Part shown: piece after piece, positions 1-8,523 of the stretch | How positions within the stretch are numbered: position 1 is the first letter of the stretch | Layout: every line of letters begins with the position of its first letter | DNA from: CAYGBW01 sp964348185 | GTDB lineage: Bacteria > Desulfobacterota > BSN033 > WVXP01 | NCBI GenBank assembly: GCA_964348185.1 | Contig: CAYGBW010000037.1 | Coordinates: 1 to 39,093, forward strand | Length of the DNA stretch: 39,093 nt | Direction: 5' to 3' | Notes under the pieces: generated by a model | Databases searched by the model: none | Seen by the model: only the letters and a program-made list of their open reading frames with translations | What the model was told of the DNA's origin: nothing | Program-made: the position numbers and the translations under genes

Positions 1-156
1 TTCCACGACGAGGAAGAGGCAACGAGAATCCTCGAACTGGTCAGGTATGCCAACGTCCACACCCAGAAGCCTCTGACCAAAAGAGAACTGCTGTTCGTAG
101 CCCGATATCCAGAGATCGCACAGGAACTGATGACCTCTACCCCCCTGGCTGAATAG
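1..156 (+). CDS. 3' end of an unidentified protein-coding gene (partial)
   Basis: An open frame runs from the first base of the window to a TAG stop at 154-156, giving the last 51 residues of a protein whose start lies outside the window. The fragment is rich in Glu, Arg and Leu and looks helical; it contains the segments LVRYANVHTQKPLT and RELLFVARYPE. The tail vaguely resembles the C-terminal ends of homocitrate/isopropylmalate-synthase-like proteins, but this is an impression from memory and not an assignment. It converges on the TIM-barrel gene, with only 11 bases between the two stop codons and no clear terminator hairpin in that gap. Confidence 0.6.
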   Translation, partial: FHDEEEATRILELVRYANVHTQKPLTKRELLFVARYPEIAQELMTSTPLAE

Positions 157-167
157 AGGGGATTGCA

Positions 168-998
168 TCACAACAGATTCTCTCGTGCGTACTGTAGGCT
201 TTTGACGACGCAGTCGTTCTCCCACTGCACCGTTTCCTGCTCGCCTTCTTTTCTATCGATATAAAGCTCCAGGTGAATGTTCGGATCCGCCTGGCTTTCT
301 CTCAGGATTTGCATAATCTGAAGGAAATCCACAAAACCCTCTCCCAAGGGAACACCGACGATCCTATGGTACCTTGGAAGCTTTTCGATTTTGAAATCTT
401 TCAGATGGACAGTAATGGCATAGGGCGCCAGCATCCGGACGGTTTCGAGAGGATGCTCCATGAGCACGATCGAATTCATCGTATCAAGGCATACCCTGAC
501 GAAATCATCATCAATAGATTTCACAACATGGAGAATTTCCTCAGAAGATAGAGTCGCATGGTTCTCCAATGCCAATCGGACATTAAACCCTTTGGCTACG
601 TCCAGCACCCCCTTAATTTGACCAGCGATGACATCGATTTGGTCATGCACGTCTTCTTGGGGACCGCTGCGACTCACCTCTGTTACGACTCTGAGTATTT
701 TGGACCCCAGTTGACTCGATATCTTTAGCATTTCTCTCAAATACTGGGGATCAGACCCCCTGGCCCCAGTCTCGATAAACATCCCCCGATCTTCGATTCT
801 ACGCCTTAATCCTCTTAGCCCATCTGCTGAGAGGTCCTGATATCTGAGATTGTCGCAAATCTGAACTCCCTCCGAGCCGAGATCGATAGCCTTCTGAACA
901 AACTGTTCGACATTCATCGGATGAGAAGGGATGAAACCTTTTACCCCAATGCTCCACCGATATGCGTAACTACTTAACCCCAGTTTCATAGCTGTCAC
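168..998 (-). CDS. Xylose isomerase-like TIM-barrel sugar isomerase/epimerase
   Basis: A 276-residue protein of the AP-endonuclease-2/xylose-isomerase-like TIM-barrel superfamily, whose members isomerise or epimerise sugars, ketoses and related polyols with a divalent metal in the cytoplasm. The expected metal-ligand pattern is present: Glu145 (LALENH), Asp172 (CLDTMN), His198 (VHLKD) and Glu244 (HLELYID). The length is normal and no signal peptide is seen. The GTG start at 998 is preferred because GGGGAGGT lies about 5 bases upstream; an ATG three codons further in (989) is too far from it. It is the last gene of the leftward TRAP-cupin-racemase group, which suggests it acts on the acid or sugar imported by the TRAP system. 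The substrate is unknown. Confidence 0.85.
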   Translation of the reverse strand: MTAMKLGLSSYAYRWSIGVKGFIPSHPMNVEQFVQKAIDLGSEGVQICDNLRYQDLSADGLRGLRRRIEDRGMFIETGARGSDPQYLREMLKISSQLGSKILRVVTEVSRSGPQEDVHDQIDVIAGQIKGVLDVAKGFNVRLALENHATLSSEEILHVVKSIDDDFVRVCLDTMNSIVLMEHPLETVRMLAPYAITVHLKDFKIEKLPRYHRIVGVPLGEGFVDFLQIMQILRESQADPNIHLELYIDRKEGEQETVQWENDCVVKSLQYARENLL

Positions 999-1092
999 CA
1001 GGACCTCCCCTGTAACGGCATGTTACTGTTCAAGCGTCTTGAATCACCTTTAGGGACAAGCGCCAATTTCCTACTCAGAGCCACCTGACCAT

Positions 1093-1764
1093 CTATTGAC
1101 CAGATAAAAGCCTTCTTCTCAAATAGTCGACAGCTATCTTTGGACTGGTCAAAACCCGATTGGCTTTTTTAGAATCCAATGTGTCCAGAACTCGTCCCAT
1201 CGAGGCCTGGGCAAGGACGATGAGATCATAATTGTCTATCGTATCCTCAATCTCCTTTCGGAGTATCCGGTCATGCATTTCCGGGTTTCCCCGGTCCAAG
1301 AATTGACGCGCTTTTTCACAAAGAACAGGATCCAGGAATACCGCTTTGCCCTGCTGGCTCGCCTTTTCTTGAATCAATCGCACGGAGGGAGTGAGGGTCG
1401 TGGAGAGGGTGGCCAATACCTTGATCCGCCGACCTCTCTTAACCGCCAGCTCAGCCATTGGATCATCGATCTTCATGACGGGAATCTCGACCAGCCGTGC
1501 TGCGATGTCAGCGAGGCCCGAGATGCTAGAACAGGTGATGATTACCAAGTCGGCGCCAGACATCTCGGCAGAAATCACGTACGAACAGACCCTCTGAACG
1601 ACGCTCGGAAAAACTCGATTGCCATTGGCCATAATCTCTTTGACAAGACAGTCATCCACAATATTACGAATGATAACCCTTGGAAATTCCTTTACAAAGA
1701 GTCGATGCATCAGCATGCCCGTATTCAGACCGGTACTGATTAATGTTATTCTCTCAATTGACAT
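1093..1764 (-). CDS. Asp/Glu/hydantoin racemase superfamily protein
   Basis: A 223-residue protein of the Asp/Glu racemase superfamily, which includes amino-acid racemases, hydantoin racemase and maleate isomerase. The first catalytic cysteine is present in VIITCSSISG. The second region, where racemases usually carry GCT, reads LAQASM and has no cysteine, so a classical two-base racemisation is doubtful. A lyase, decarboxylase or isomerase role on a dicarboxylate remains possible. The open frame begins at a TTG at 1782, but the ATG at 1764 is preferred because GGAAAAGGA lies just before it. It is the middle gene of the cupin, racemase-like and TIM-barrel trio downstream of the TRAP transporter. 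Confidence 0.8.
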   Translation of the reverse strand: MSIERITLISTGLNTGMLMHRLFVKEFPRVIIRNIVDDCLVKEIMANGNRVFPSVVQRVCSYVISAEMSGADLVIITCSSISGLADIAARLVEIPVMKIDDPMAELAVKRGRRIKVLATLSTTLTPSVRLIQEKASQQGKAVFLDPVLCEKARQFLDRGNPEMHDRILRKEIEDTIDNYDLIVLAQASMGRVLDTLDSKKANRVLTSPKIAVDYLRRRLLSGQ

Positions 1765-1932
1765 TTTTCCTTTTCCGTACAATCGCTGGAAGGCTCTCTG
1801 GGGCTATTCGTTTAGGACCTCGAAACCTCCCTTTCTCGCAAGATATTCCTAGCTGGCTCCTGTCCATTTCGTTCCAGTCTACACGCTTGGTCCAGACTCT
1901 TCTTTGGTATTCCTTTTTGAGTACCCCCTCGT

Positions 1933-2340
1933 CTAAGGCTTTTCAATCTTGTCTTTGGCCCGCTTGAAATACTCATTCCGACTGATATGTTCCGGCAAGG
2001 GAGGACAGTAAACGAAAACGAACTTCAGAGGTCCGTTTCCCGTGTTCTGAATTCTGTGTTTGATTCTGGGCGGAGCGAGCATGACCGAATCGGGCCGAAT
2101 CTCGTATTCTACGCCGTCAATGGTGGCGATGCCTGTCCCCTCGTAAAAGAACATGGCCTCCTGCTCTTTTTCATGAATATGCTCTGGCGCCCCGCCCCCA
2201 GGGTCCATGGTATGGCAACCCAAGATGAAACCCTGGGATCCCATGTCCTCTTCGGTCACAATCAGCGTAGAATGTCGACCATTGGTTTTGTGCACCACAT
2301 CCTTCATGTCCTTCGCGTAAGCAAATAGCTCTTTTCTCAT
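1933..2340 (-). CDS. Single-domain cupin protein
   Basis: A 135-residue small cupin. Both cupin motifs are visible: motif 1 gives His54, His56 and Glu61 (PEHIHEKEQE) and motif 2 gives His95 (PPRIKHRIQNTG), together a complete 3-His/1-Glu metal site. Small cupins serve as sugar isomerases, dioxygenases, decarboxylases or sensors, and nothing here decides between these. The ATG at 2340 follows a very strong ribosome binding site (GGAGGAGGAAGG). It lies just downstream of dctM in the same direction, so it is likely co-transcribed with the TRAP transporter and may act on its substrate. Confidence 0.85.
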   Translation of the reverse strand: MRKELFAYAKDMKDVVHKTNGRHSTLIVTEEDMGSQGFILGCHTMDPGGGAPEHIHEKEQEAMFFYEGTGIATIDGVEYEIRPDSVMLAPPRIKHRIQNTGNGPLKFVFVYCPPLPEHISRNEYFKRAKDKIEKP

Positions 2341-2394
2341 TACCTTCCTCCTCCGTTAGGTTTTTCTAAACCGAAGATCCAGGCCCTTCGAGGC

Positions 2395-3699
2395 CTATCG
2401 TCCTAAAACCAGGTTCGGCAGGAACGTTACCAGAAACGGAAATGCGATGATCAATATCAGGACGATAATGATGGGGATATAAAACGGTAAACACGCCCTA
2501 ACCAGTCGATCAAACTCGATATTTCCGACACGAATCAGCACATAAAGAACAATTCCAAAGGGGGGCGTCAGCTGGCCCACCATGAGATTTAGGACCATCA
2601 CAATCCCGAAGTGGATTGGATCTATGCCAAACTTGGGCAACAAGGGGGCGATCAAGGGGGTCAGCAGGGTGATGGTTTCAGCGGTCGACATGAAACAACC
2701 CGAGACAAACAGGACGAGATTCAGGAGCACGATGATGACCAATGGGTTCTTACTGATCGAAAAGAGGAAATTTGTGACCAATTCGGGCACCTGGGTTCTT
2801 GTCAAAGCACTATTATAGATCATGGCACAAGCGAGAATAAACAGGATCGCCGTTGAGGTAATGGTCACGTTCTTTAAAGTAGCAATGAGCGCTTTTGGTT
2901 TGATCTCTCTATAGACCAGAAGACCCAGCACCCCTGCATAGAGGGCTGCAACACCAGCAGCTTCTGTGGGGGTAAAAACCCCTGTCCAAATGCCTCCGAT
3001 GATGATTACTGGGGTCAAGAGGGGAAGAAAAGCCTCCTTGAACCGCTTGATCAGGTGAGTCAGGCGAAAACGGTCTCCCTTGGGATAGGCTCTCTCCTTT
3101 GCAATGATACCGCAGAGGACCATCAGTGAAATCACCATCAGAACACCCGGAATCAGTCCACCGATAAAGAGCTTGCTCACGGAAGTCCCGGCCAAAACGC
3201 CAAACAGGACCAGAGGCACGCTGGGAGGAACAACCGGGCCGATCGTGGCAGAAGCCCCTGTCACGGCACAGCTGAAGTCCTTATCGTATCCAGCATCTTC
3301 CATGGCCTTGATTTCAATCTGACCCAATCCAGCAGCGTCCGCAGCCGCGGCGCCAGACATGCCTGAGAAAATGAAGCTCGCCAAGACGTTTACATGGGCC
3401 AACCCCCCCTGTATGTGGCCGACCAGGCTACCGGCGAATCCGAATATCCGGTTGCTGATGCCCCCCACGTTCATCAGGGCCCCGGTGAGAAGAAACAGAG
3501 GGACAGCCAAGATGGGGAAGTTATTGATCCCATAGATGAGCATCTGGGCAATTAGACCGAAGGAGAGACTGGGATACCCCCACTTGATCACCAATGCCAC
3601 GATCGAAGTGACACCGATGCAGTACCCTACGGGAATCCCCAGCAGAAGCAGTCCAATGAGAAGGAGAAAGAAAACGGCCAGTATTTCTATGAAAACCAC
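2395..3699 (-). CDS. dctM: TRAP transporter large permease DctM
   Basis: A 434-residue, highly hydrophobic protein with about a dozen predicted membrane segments, matching the DctM large subunit of tripartite ATP-independent periplasmic (TRAP) transporters in the inner membrane. Family hallmarks include the MSGAAAADAAGLGQIE segment, the following TIGPVVPPSVP stretch, and GQLTPPFG near the C-terminus. The large subunit carries the sodium-coupled elevator transport domain. The only in-frame start is GTG at 3699, and the Shine-Dalgarno-like GGGAGG directly abuts it, so the true start may be a few codons further in. It follows dctQ with 55 intervening bases. Confidence 0.95.
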   Translation of the reverse strand: MVFIEILAVFFLLLIGLLLLGIPVGYCIGVTSIVALVIKWGYPSLSFGLIAQMLIYGINNFPILAVPLFLLTGALMNVGGISNRIFGFAGSLVGHIQGGLAHVNVLASFIFSGMSGAAAADAAGLGQIEIKAMEDAGYDKDFSCAVTGASATIGPVVPPSVPLVLFGVLAGTSVSKLFIGGLIPGVLMVISLMVLCGIIAKERAYPKGDRFRLTHLIKRFKEAFLPLLTPVIIIGGIWTGVFTPTEAAGVAALYAGVLGLLVYREIKPKALIATLKNVTITSTAILFILACAMIYNSALTRTQVPELVTNFLFSISKNPLVIIVLLNLVLFVSGCFMSTAETITLLTPLIAPLLPKFGIDPIHFGIVMVLNLMVGQLTPPFGIVLYVLIRVGNIEFDRLVRACLPFYIPIIIVLILIIAFPFLVTFLPNLVLGR

Positions 3700-3754
3700 C
3701 TCCCTTTTCCCATTCTCATGTCCATCAGGCGAAATTGATCTTTGTGAACAAAAA

Positions 3755-4246
3755 CTAGTCTTGTCCCTCCTTCACAGGAACAAAAAGGGTTTTCAGTTTT
3801 CTCCAGGTGAGAAAAATGAGAGTAATCAATATGAAACCAGACGATATTAGGACTGCCAGATAAAGGAAACCGACACTTAGAGGAAAGGTCACCGCCTGCT
3901 GCCCCCAGTTGAGTCTCACCAGGTCGATGCTGCCCAAAAAGACGATGACATTAAAAACAAAAACAACGCCATAGGACAAAAGCCCCAGGAGCTGCCTCAC
4001 CGTCTCGGGGACCCGTTCCAGAATGAAAGTGATCCTGATGTGGGCTTCCTTGGCAATTCCCGCCACGCCACCCAAGAATACCATCCATATGCAGAGATAG
4101 CGAGCGCCTTCCTCGGTCCAGGGGACCACGATCCGGGCCACGTAGCGGAAGAAGACCTGAAGAACGACAATAATCAGAATACATACCAGAAAGAACGTCG
4201 AGAGACTCTCAAAAAAACCAGACATGAACGTGAAGATTCTTTTCAT
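3755..4246 (-). CDS. dctQ: TRAP transporter small permease DctQ
   Basis: A 163-residue membrane protein with four hydrophobic segments, the size and topology of the TRAP small subunit DctQ. It carries the usual VLQVFFRYV segment after helix 1 and the TEEGARYLCIWMVFLGG segment of helix 2, followed by KEAHIRI. DctQ forms the membrane domain together with DctM. The ATG at 4246 follows GGGAAAGAG. It sits between dctP, 115 bases upstream, and dctM downstream, in the standard P-Q-M order. Confidence 0.93.
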   Translation of the reverse strand: MKRIFTFMSGFFESLSTFFLVCILIIVVLQVFFRYVARIVVPWTEEGARYLCIWMVFLGGVAGIAKEAHIRITFILERVPETVRQLLGLLSYGVVFVFNVIVFLGSIDLVRLNWGQQAVTFPLSVGFLYLAVLISSGFILITLIFLTWRKLKTLFVPVKEGQD

Positions 4247-4261
4247 CTCTTTCCCAGCGGG

Positions 4262-4276
4262 GAGGCAGCCTGCCTC
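4262..4276. other. Short perfect hairpin between dctP and dctQ
   Basis: GAGGCA-GCC-TGCCTC forms a perfect 6-bp stem with a 3-base loop in the 115-bp gap between the binding-protein gene and the small-permease gene. No T-run follows, so it is not a typical intrinsic terminator. It could protect the 3' end of dctP mRNA or cause partial termination. Confidence 0.4.
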
Positions 4277-4361
4277 GAGCCGGCGACGCGGTTCGGTCGA
4301 TCAAGAGGAACGGGGATTCGAACACGCGCCGCCGAAAGACAGGATAACTCAATGGTTGGCT

Positions 4362-5369
4362 TCACTGCGACAACACTTTCACGGTTTCTCCGTAAACCCA
4401 CGGTTCCCATCTTTTCTTGAAATAATCCATGGTTCCCAAGGCCACTTCACCGAAGGGCTTCAGGTTGGGACGAAGGATGGTCAATCCTTTCCCTTCCATT
4501 TCCTTTATCAGCTTGGCCTCCATATCGAGGGAGAACGTGGTACACCACTCCATGGTGTCCTTCGCAGCCTGAATGAGGATTTGACGGTTTTTCTCGTCCA
4601 AGGTGTCCAGGAATCTCTTGCTCAACAGATACGATTGGATATCAACAATATGATTTGTCATCACCATGTATTTCTGAACTTCCCAGAGCTTCCGGTTATA
4701 GTTCGAGGAGACTGGATTTTCCTGGGCCTCCACGACTCCCGTTTGCAAAGAACTGAAGATTTCGGGAGAAGGGATCGGTGTGGGCAAGCACCCAAAAGCC
4801 TTCCAGACGACCAGCCAATCGGGATTTTCAGGCAGCCGAATTTTCATGCCCTTCAGGTCTTTCGGGGCCTCGACCTTGCGATTGGTCGTCAGCTGACGGT
4901 TTCCACGGAAGTAAACACCATTCCACTCGATGCCGTTCTTCAGGTAGGCCCCTTTGACCTCCTCACCCACGCGTCCTGCGATTGTGGCTAGAATCTGTTC
5001 CTTGTCCGAAAAGAGATAGGGAACACCCCAGGGGATGATCTTCTTCACGTAGGCACCACGGGTTCCCCAACCCCCCAGGCAGAGATGAATCGTTCCTAGC
5101 TTCAACTGTTCAACCAGTTCTCTTTCACCGCCCAACGTACCCCCATAGAAAACCTTTACTCTGATGGCCCCATTGGTACGCTGTTCCACCAGCTCTTTGT
5201 AATGGTAAAGCCCCTCCACATCAGCTGTCCCGGTCCGGGGGTGGAAGGTGGCGATAGTCATTTCAACTTCCGCCCGTGAGATCCCGGGAAATGTAAGAAA
5301 GAAGAGACCGCCGAATAGGAAAACCATTGACACGACGAGAAAGGGTTTCACTTTTGTCGTTTTTCCCAT
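4362..5369 (-). CDS. dctP: TRAP transporter periplasmic solute-binding protein DctP
   Basis: A 335-residue DctP-family binding protein. It begins with a Sec signal peptide (KVKP, a hydrophobic core, then GISRA as a likely cleavage site at about residue 33). The mature part has the family features: HPRTGTAD near the N-terminus, GGTLGGERELVEQL, the segment around GMKIRLPENPDW including the conserved ligand-binding Arg, and GVVEAQENP. TRAP binding proteins of this type generally bind carboxylates or sulfonates, and the particular ligand cannot be read here. The ATG at 5369 has AAGGAGG 8 bases upstream. The roughly 280 bases between it and the upstream serine hydrolase gene leave room for its own promoter, though none close to consensus was found. 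Confidence 0.95.
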   Translation of the reverse strand: MGKTTKVKPFLVVSMVFLFGGLFFLTFPGISRAEVEMTIATFHPRTGTADVEGLYHYKELVEQRTNGAIRVKVFYGGTLGGERELVEQLKLGTIHLCLGGWGTRGAYVKKIIPWGVPYLFSDKEQILATIAGRVGEEVKGAYLKNGIEWNGVYFRGNRQLTTNRKVEAPKDLKGMKIRLPENPDWLVVWKAFGCLPTPIPSPEIFSSLQTGVVEAQENPVSSNYNRKLWEVQKYMVMTNHIVDIQSYLLSKRFLDTLDEKNRQILIQAAKDTMEWCTTFSLDMEAKLIKEMEGKGLTILRPNLKPFGEVALGTMDYFKKRWEPWVYGETVKVLSQ

Positions 5370-5648
5370 AACTCTTTCCTCCTTTTTCTGGCAGACCGGC
5401 CTTGACGAACCGCCTCTCTAACCGACTGAGTGTGATGAATTGAGACTTCTACCAAATCGCCCTTAAAATCGATACCCGGCCAAAACGCGGTGGCCTGTGA
5501 TCACCCCCTTTCGAATCATGAATCTGCGAACGTATCTGCTTTGCGAGATCTCACCCGTCCCTTGGATGCTAAATCGGCAGCAGTTGTATCAGCATCGGCT
5601 TGTCCAGCGGTGCAACAAAAGATCTGTCTTCCAGAATCTCCCCCCTGG

Positions 5649-6614
5649 TCAACTCGATTGTATCTCTCCGCCTCCCTCAAGATCCGTTACCGAAGCCAGA
5701 ACGCAGTCCACAAAACCCCGACTCTCGTCACTCAGGCGGGTTGTACCGTCCTGGATACTGACGAATCCCGAACCGCCGCGAACCGCAACCAGGTGAAGGC
5801 TCGGAATAACGAGGATAAAGGTGCGGGAGGCACCAATCGCCATAAAAGCATCCGGCGGGACCTCGAGACCAAAAACAGGGTTGAGTTTAAAACCAAATTT
5901 TTCATAGGGCTCAGGCTGTCCATGGGAATTGACCCACCACAGATACCCATAGTCTTTCATAAGATCAGGGTTCGCGGCCCGTGTGGCCAGATTGGCGTTG
6001 CCCTCAGAAAATACCCGCTTTCCGTCCCAATCCCCCTTACGGAGCCAAAGGCGACCGTACCGAGCCATATTTCGGACCGTCATGTTGAGGCCGGCACTGA
6101 ATCGACCATCCCAGGACCAGTCGTTTGCCCCGATGGGGGCCAAGATTCTGTCCCTGAGTACCGCCTTGATGTCACTCGCCCCCAGGGCATCTCTGACGAC
6201 GTCCCGCAAGATGTTGGTGCCCCCGTCGCTATACGCGAAATCCGTACCGGGGGGGAACAGGAGTGGCCCATCGCACGGGGTGTCACTTGGCTTAGGGAAA
6301 CCTGCGCTCATGGAAGCAAGGTGGTGGACCGTCATGTCCGCCCTGCCACAGACATTGTCGCTCAGCTTAAGCACACCATCGTCCAGCGCCAGCATCAGAA
6401 GCGCCGCACCAAAGGATTTCGTCGTGGAATAGGTGTCCCATTTTGTGGCTTCCGACGCCGATGAATAGGACTCCAGTAAGACCCTGTCATGACGCATGAG
6501 CAGGATACCGTTTGATTCTGAAAGAGAGTCTGAATATCCTACAAGATCTTCCAGTGCTGCAGACACCAAACCTTCCCTTTGGGGAGTGGCTTTTTCAAAG
6601 GTAAAGGCCTTCAT
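5649..6614 (-). CDS. Cytoplasmic serine hydrolase, class C beta-lactamase family
   Basis: A 321-residue protein of the beta-lactamase/penicillin-binding-protein-like serine hydrolase fold (esterase EstB/6-aminohexanoate-dimer hydrolase type). The nucleophile motif SxxK is STTK at residues 63-66. The second motif is Tyr128-Ser129-Asp130, a variant of the usual YxN. The third motif is weak; a VRGG near the C-terminus stands where KTG or HTG is expected. No signal peptide is visible, so it should act inside the cell, which argues against antibiotic resistance and for hydrolysis of an imported ester, amide or lactone. The ATG at 6614 follows AAGGGGAG. It is downstream of the CUT1 permeases in the same direction. 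Confidence 0.85.
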   Translation of the reverse strand: MKAFTFEKATPQREGLVSAALEDLVGYSDSLSESNGILLMRHDRVLLESYSSASEATKWDTYSTTKSFGAALLMLALDDGVLKLSDNVCGRADMTVHHLASMSAGFPKPSDTPCDGPLLFPPGTDFAYSDGGTNILRDVVRDALGASDIKAVLRDRILAPIGANDWSWDGRFSAGLNMTVRNMARYGRLWLRKGDWDGKRVFSEGNANLATRAANPDLMKDYGYLWWVNSHGQPEPYEKFGFKLNPVFGLEVPPDAFMAIGASRTFILVIPSLHLVAVRGGSGFVSIQDGTTRLSDESRGFVDCVLASVTDLEGGGEIQSS

Positions 6615-6626
6615 CGGTCTCTCCCC

Positions 6627-6731
6627 TTAGGTATCTGTTATGAGGTCATGGCGAAACTTCCCCAAGGGCGCTGTAAGCCGATTTCTCATCGATATGATAA
6701 TAGCCTCAGAACAAGCACGTTTTGTGTTCAT
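6627..6731 (-). CDS. Possible small ORF (34 aa) between permease and hydrolase
   Basis: An ATG-started frame of 34 residues almost fills the gap between the MalG-like permease and the serine hydrolase. The GGAAG about 4 bases before the ATG overlaps the permease stop region (TAGGAAGTGAG). The peptide (starting MNTKRACSEAIIIS) has no recognisable domain. The spacing and ribosome binding site favour translation, but a chance ORF is equally possible. Confidence 0.2.
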   Translation of the reverse strand: MNTKRACSEAIIISMRNRLTAPLGKFRHDLITDT

Positions 6732-6739
6732 CTCACTTC

Positions 6740-7543
6740 CTAGATTCGCAACCCGGTAACCACGTATCTTTGGCCAAACAGCGTGATGACCAGGGCAGGG
6801 ATCATCGCCATGACCGCTGTGGCGCTCATCAGGTTCCACTCGATTCCCAGCTCATGAACGAATTGGGCCATGGTCACGCTGAGCATGGCCGTCTTCCTGC
6901 CGGCGAGCATCAGAGCAAAAAGGAATTCATTCCAGGTGAATAGCCAGCATAGAACGGCAAGGGCAACCACCCCTGGCATCGCCTGAGGCAAGGCAATCTT
7001 GATGAAAGCTCCCCAGTGAGAGCAGCCGTCGATGTACGCTGCCTCCTCCATCTCAGGCTCCACCCCATCAAAAAAACCCTTCATCACCCAGGTGAAAAAG
7101 CATACGTGTACGGCGATGTGGGGAAGAAGGAGCCCTATGTAGGTATCGTAAATGCCAAGCTTCGCTATCAATAGATAGAGAGGAAGAACCCACGTAATGT
7201 AGGGGACGGTACGAAAGAGATAAAGTACAATAAACACGACCTTGCTTGTCGCTCCTTTGAAGCGAGAGAGCATGTAGCCGCTCATCACAGTCACCTGAAT
7301 GGAGAAGATGGTGGCCAGTGTGGCGACAACAGCGCTGTTGACAAAAGATTCCTGTATCCTTGGAAACTTCCAGGCGGCGAAAAAGTTCTCCAGCGTCAGG
7401 CGGGTTCCTTTATGCACATAGAACACGTCCGCCTCCGGGCGAAGAGCCGTCAACGTCATCCAGAAAACGGGAAAGACAATTAACAGACAGATTGCAATAG
7501 TGACGAGGCCAAAAAAGGCCTTTTTCCATCCCTTGGCTAGCAT
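6740..7543 (-). CDS. ABC sugar transporter permease, MalG type (CUT1 family)
   Basis: A 267-residue inner-membrane permease with six hydrophobic segments. The EAA loop that contacts the ATPase is present as EEAAYIDGCSHWGAFIKIALPQ. The periplasmic start, the FxNSxxVA-like motif (ESFVNSAVVA) and the SGYMLSR element are typical of the MalG/UgpE group that imports sugars, glycerol phosphates or polyols. The ATG at 7543 lies 15 bases after the stop codon of the companion permease. It is the last transporter component; no ATPase gene accompanies it. Confidence 0.93.
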   Translation of the reverse strand: MLAKGWKKAFFGLVTIAICLLIVFPVFWMTLTALRPEADVFYVHKGTRLTLENFFAAWKFPRIQESFVNSAVVATLATIFSIQVTVMSGYMLSRFKGATSKVVFIVLYLFRTVPYITWVLPLYLLIAKLGIYDTYIGLLLPHIAVHVCFFTWVMKGFFDGVEPEMEEAAYIDGCSHWGAFIKIALPQAMPGVVALAVLCWLFTWNEFLFALMLAGRKTAMLSVTMAQFVHELGIEWNLMSATAVMAMIPALVITLFGQRYVVTGLRI

Positions 7544-7558
7544 AAGGCCTGCCTACTA

Positions 7559-8467
7559 CTATGCCTCTGCCAGGTAATAGAGGCCGAAATAGAGTCCCGC
7601 CCCCACGACCATGATAATGAGGGCACCGATGATAGACGAAGCGGCTCCGACACCGAAATCCAAGAATACAAATGATTCCTTGTACGAGTAAATACTGAAG
7701 ACCTCTGTCATTCTTCCGGGTTCTCCCCGGGTAATGGTCCAGACAACATCGAAAACGCGAAAGGCATCGATTGAACGAATAACGATGGCCACAAGGAGCA
7801 CGGGCCGAAGGAGCGGAAGGGTGACGCTCCTGAAGACCTGCCACTCACTGGCTCCATCTATTCGGGCAGCCTCGTGGGGTTCCACCGGCATATTCTGGAG
7901 TGCAGCAAGAATCAGCAAGACATACCAGGGTGTCCACAGCCAAATATCGGTGATGATAACGAGGGCCAGACTCGTCCAGCGATTCACCAACCAGATCATG
8001 GGCTCAAATCCCAATGCCCGAATGATAACATTGGCAATTCCAAACTGATCATTAAAGATCCAGGCAACCATGGTCGCGGCCACCACGGGCGCCACCATCA
8101 TCGGAAAGACGATTATGGTGCGAACGATGTTCTGCCCCCGGAATTTGCGATTCAGGAGAACAGCCAGGCCCAAGCCAGACACCACTCCCCCTGCTACGGA
8201 GGCAAACATGAAGAGGAATGTGTTGAACATAACCACACCATGAAATTGGGCGTCCGTAATGACCTTCACGTAGTTCTTGAGTCCAATGAAGGGGTGTTCG
8301 AAATCGGTGAGGAAGAATTGGCGCAGGCTGGCGTCGATACCCCTGAGTATAGGGAAAATCTCAAAGACAAGCAGAGCCAATACGGCCGGGGCGATCAGAA
8401 CAAACATAAACCGCCGTCGCTCGTGGAAGTATGAGGATGTACCTCTTGAAATGATGGATTGACCCAT
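7559..8467 (-). CDS. ABC sugar transporter permease, MalF/UgpA type (CUT1 family)
   Basis: A 302-residue inner-membrane permease of the MalF/UgpA group with six hydrophobic segments. The EAA loop (PHEAARIDGASEWQVFRSVTLPLLRP) is complete. The open frame extends upstream to a TTG at 8497, but the ATG at 8467 is preferred because GAGGGGTGGGG lies directly before it and the protein then begins MGQSII. It pairs with the MalG-type permease downstream and the binding protein upstream. Confidence 0.93.
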   Translation of the reverse strand: MGQSIISRGTSSYFHERRRFMFVLIAPAVLALLVFEIFPILRGIDASLRQFFLTDFEHPFIGLKNYVKVITDAQFHGVVMFNTFLFMFASVAGGVVSGLGLAVLLNRKFRGQNIVRTIIVFPMMVAPVVAATMVAWIFNDQFGIANVIIRALGFEPMIWLVNRWTSLALVIITDIWLWTPWYVLLILAALQNMPVEPHEAARIDGASEWQVFRSVTLPLLRPVLLVAIVIRSIDAFRVFDVVWTITRGEPGRMTEVFSIYSYKESFVFLDFGVGAASSIIGALIIMVVGAGLYFGLYYLAEA

Positions 8468-8523
8468 GAACCCCACCCCTCGGGTAATGGTTCGCAATCA
8501 TCCGGATGAAGGGCTTAAAAATC

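Noticed and set aside
1765..1932. Open minus-strand frame filling the gap between the cupin and racemase-like genes
   Set aside because: There is no start codon until an internal ATG giving only about 35 residues; the peptide is very basic and unrecognised.
4280..4350. A tRNA-like T-loop (GGGGATTCGAAC on the plus strand, TTCGAATCCCC on the minus strand) between dctP and dctQ
   Set aside because: The T stem does not pair properly, and no anticodon arm, D arm or acceptor stem could be assembled around it; chance resemblance is more likely than a tRNA.
4224..4991. Plus-strand ORF of 255 codons opposite dctP
   Set aside because: It is a shadow of a well-supported DctP gene and has no recognisable domain.
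5490..6464. Long plus-strand ORF of 324 codons opposite the serine hydrolase
   Set aside because: It is antisense to a gene with clear family motifs, has unprotein-like composition (rich in Arg, Pro, Val and Thr without domain structure) and no convincing ribosome binding site.
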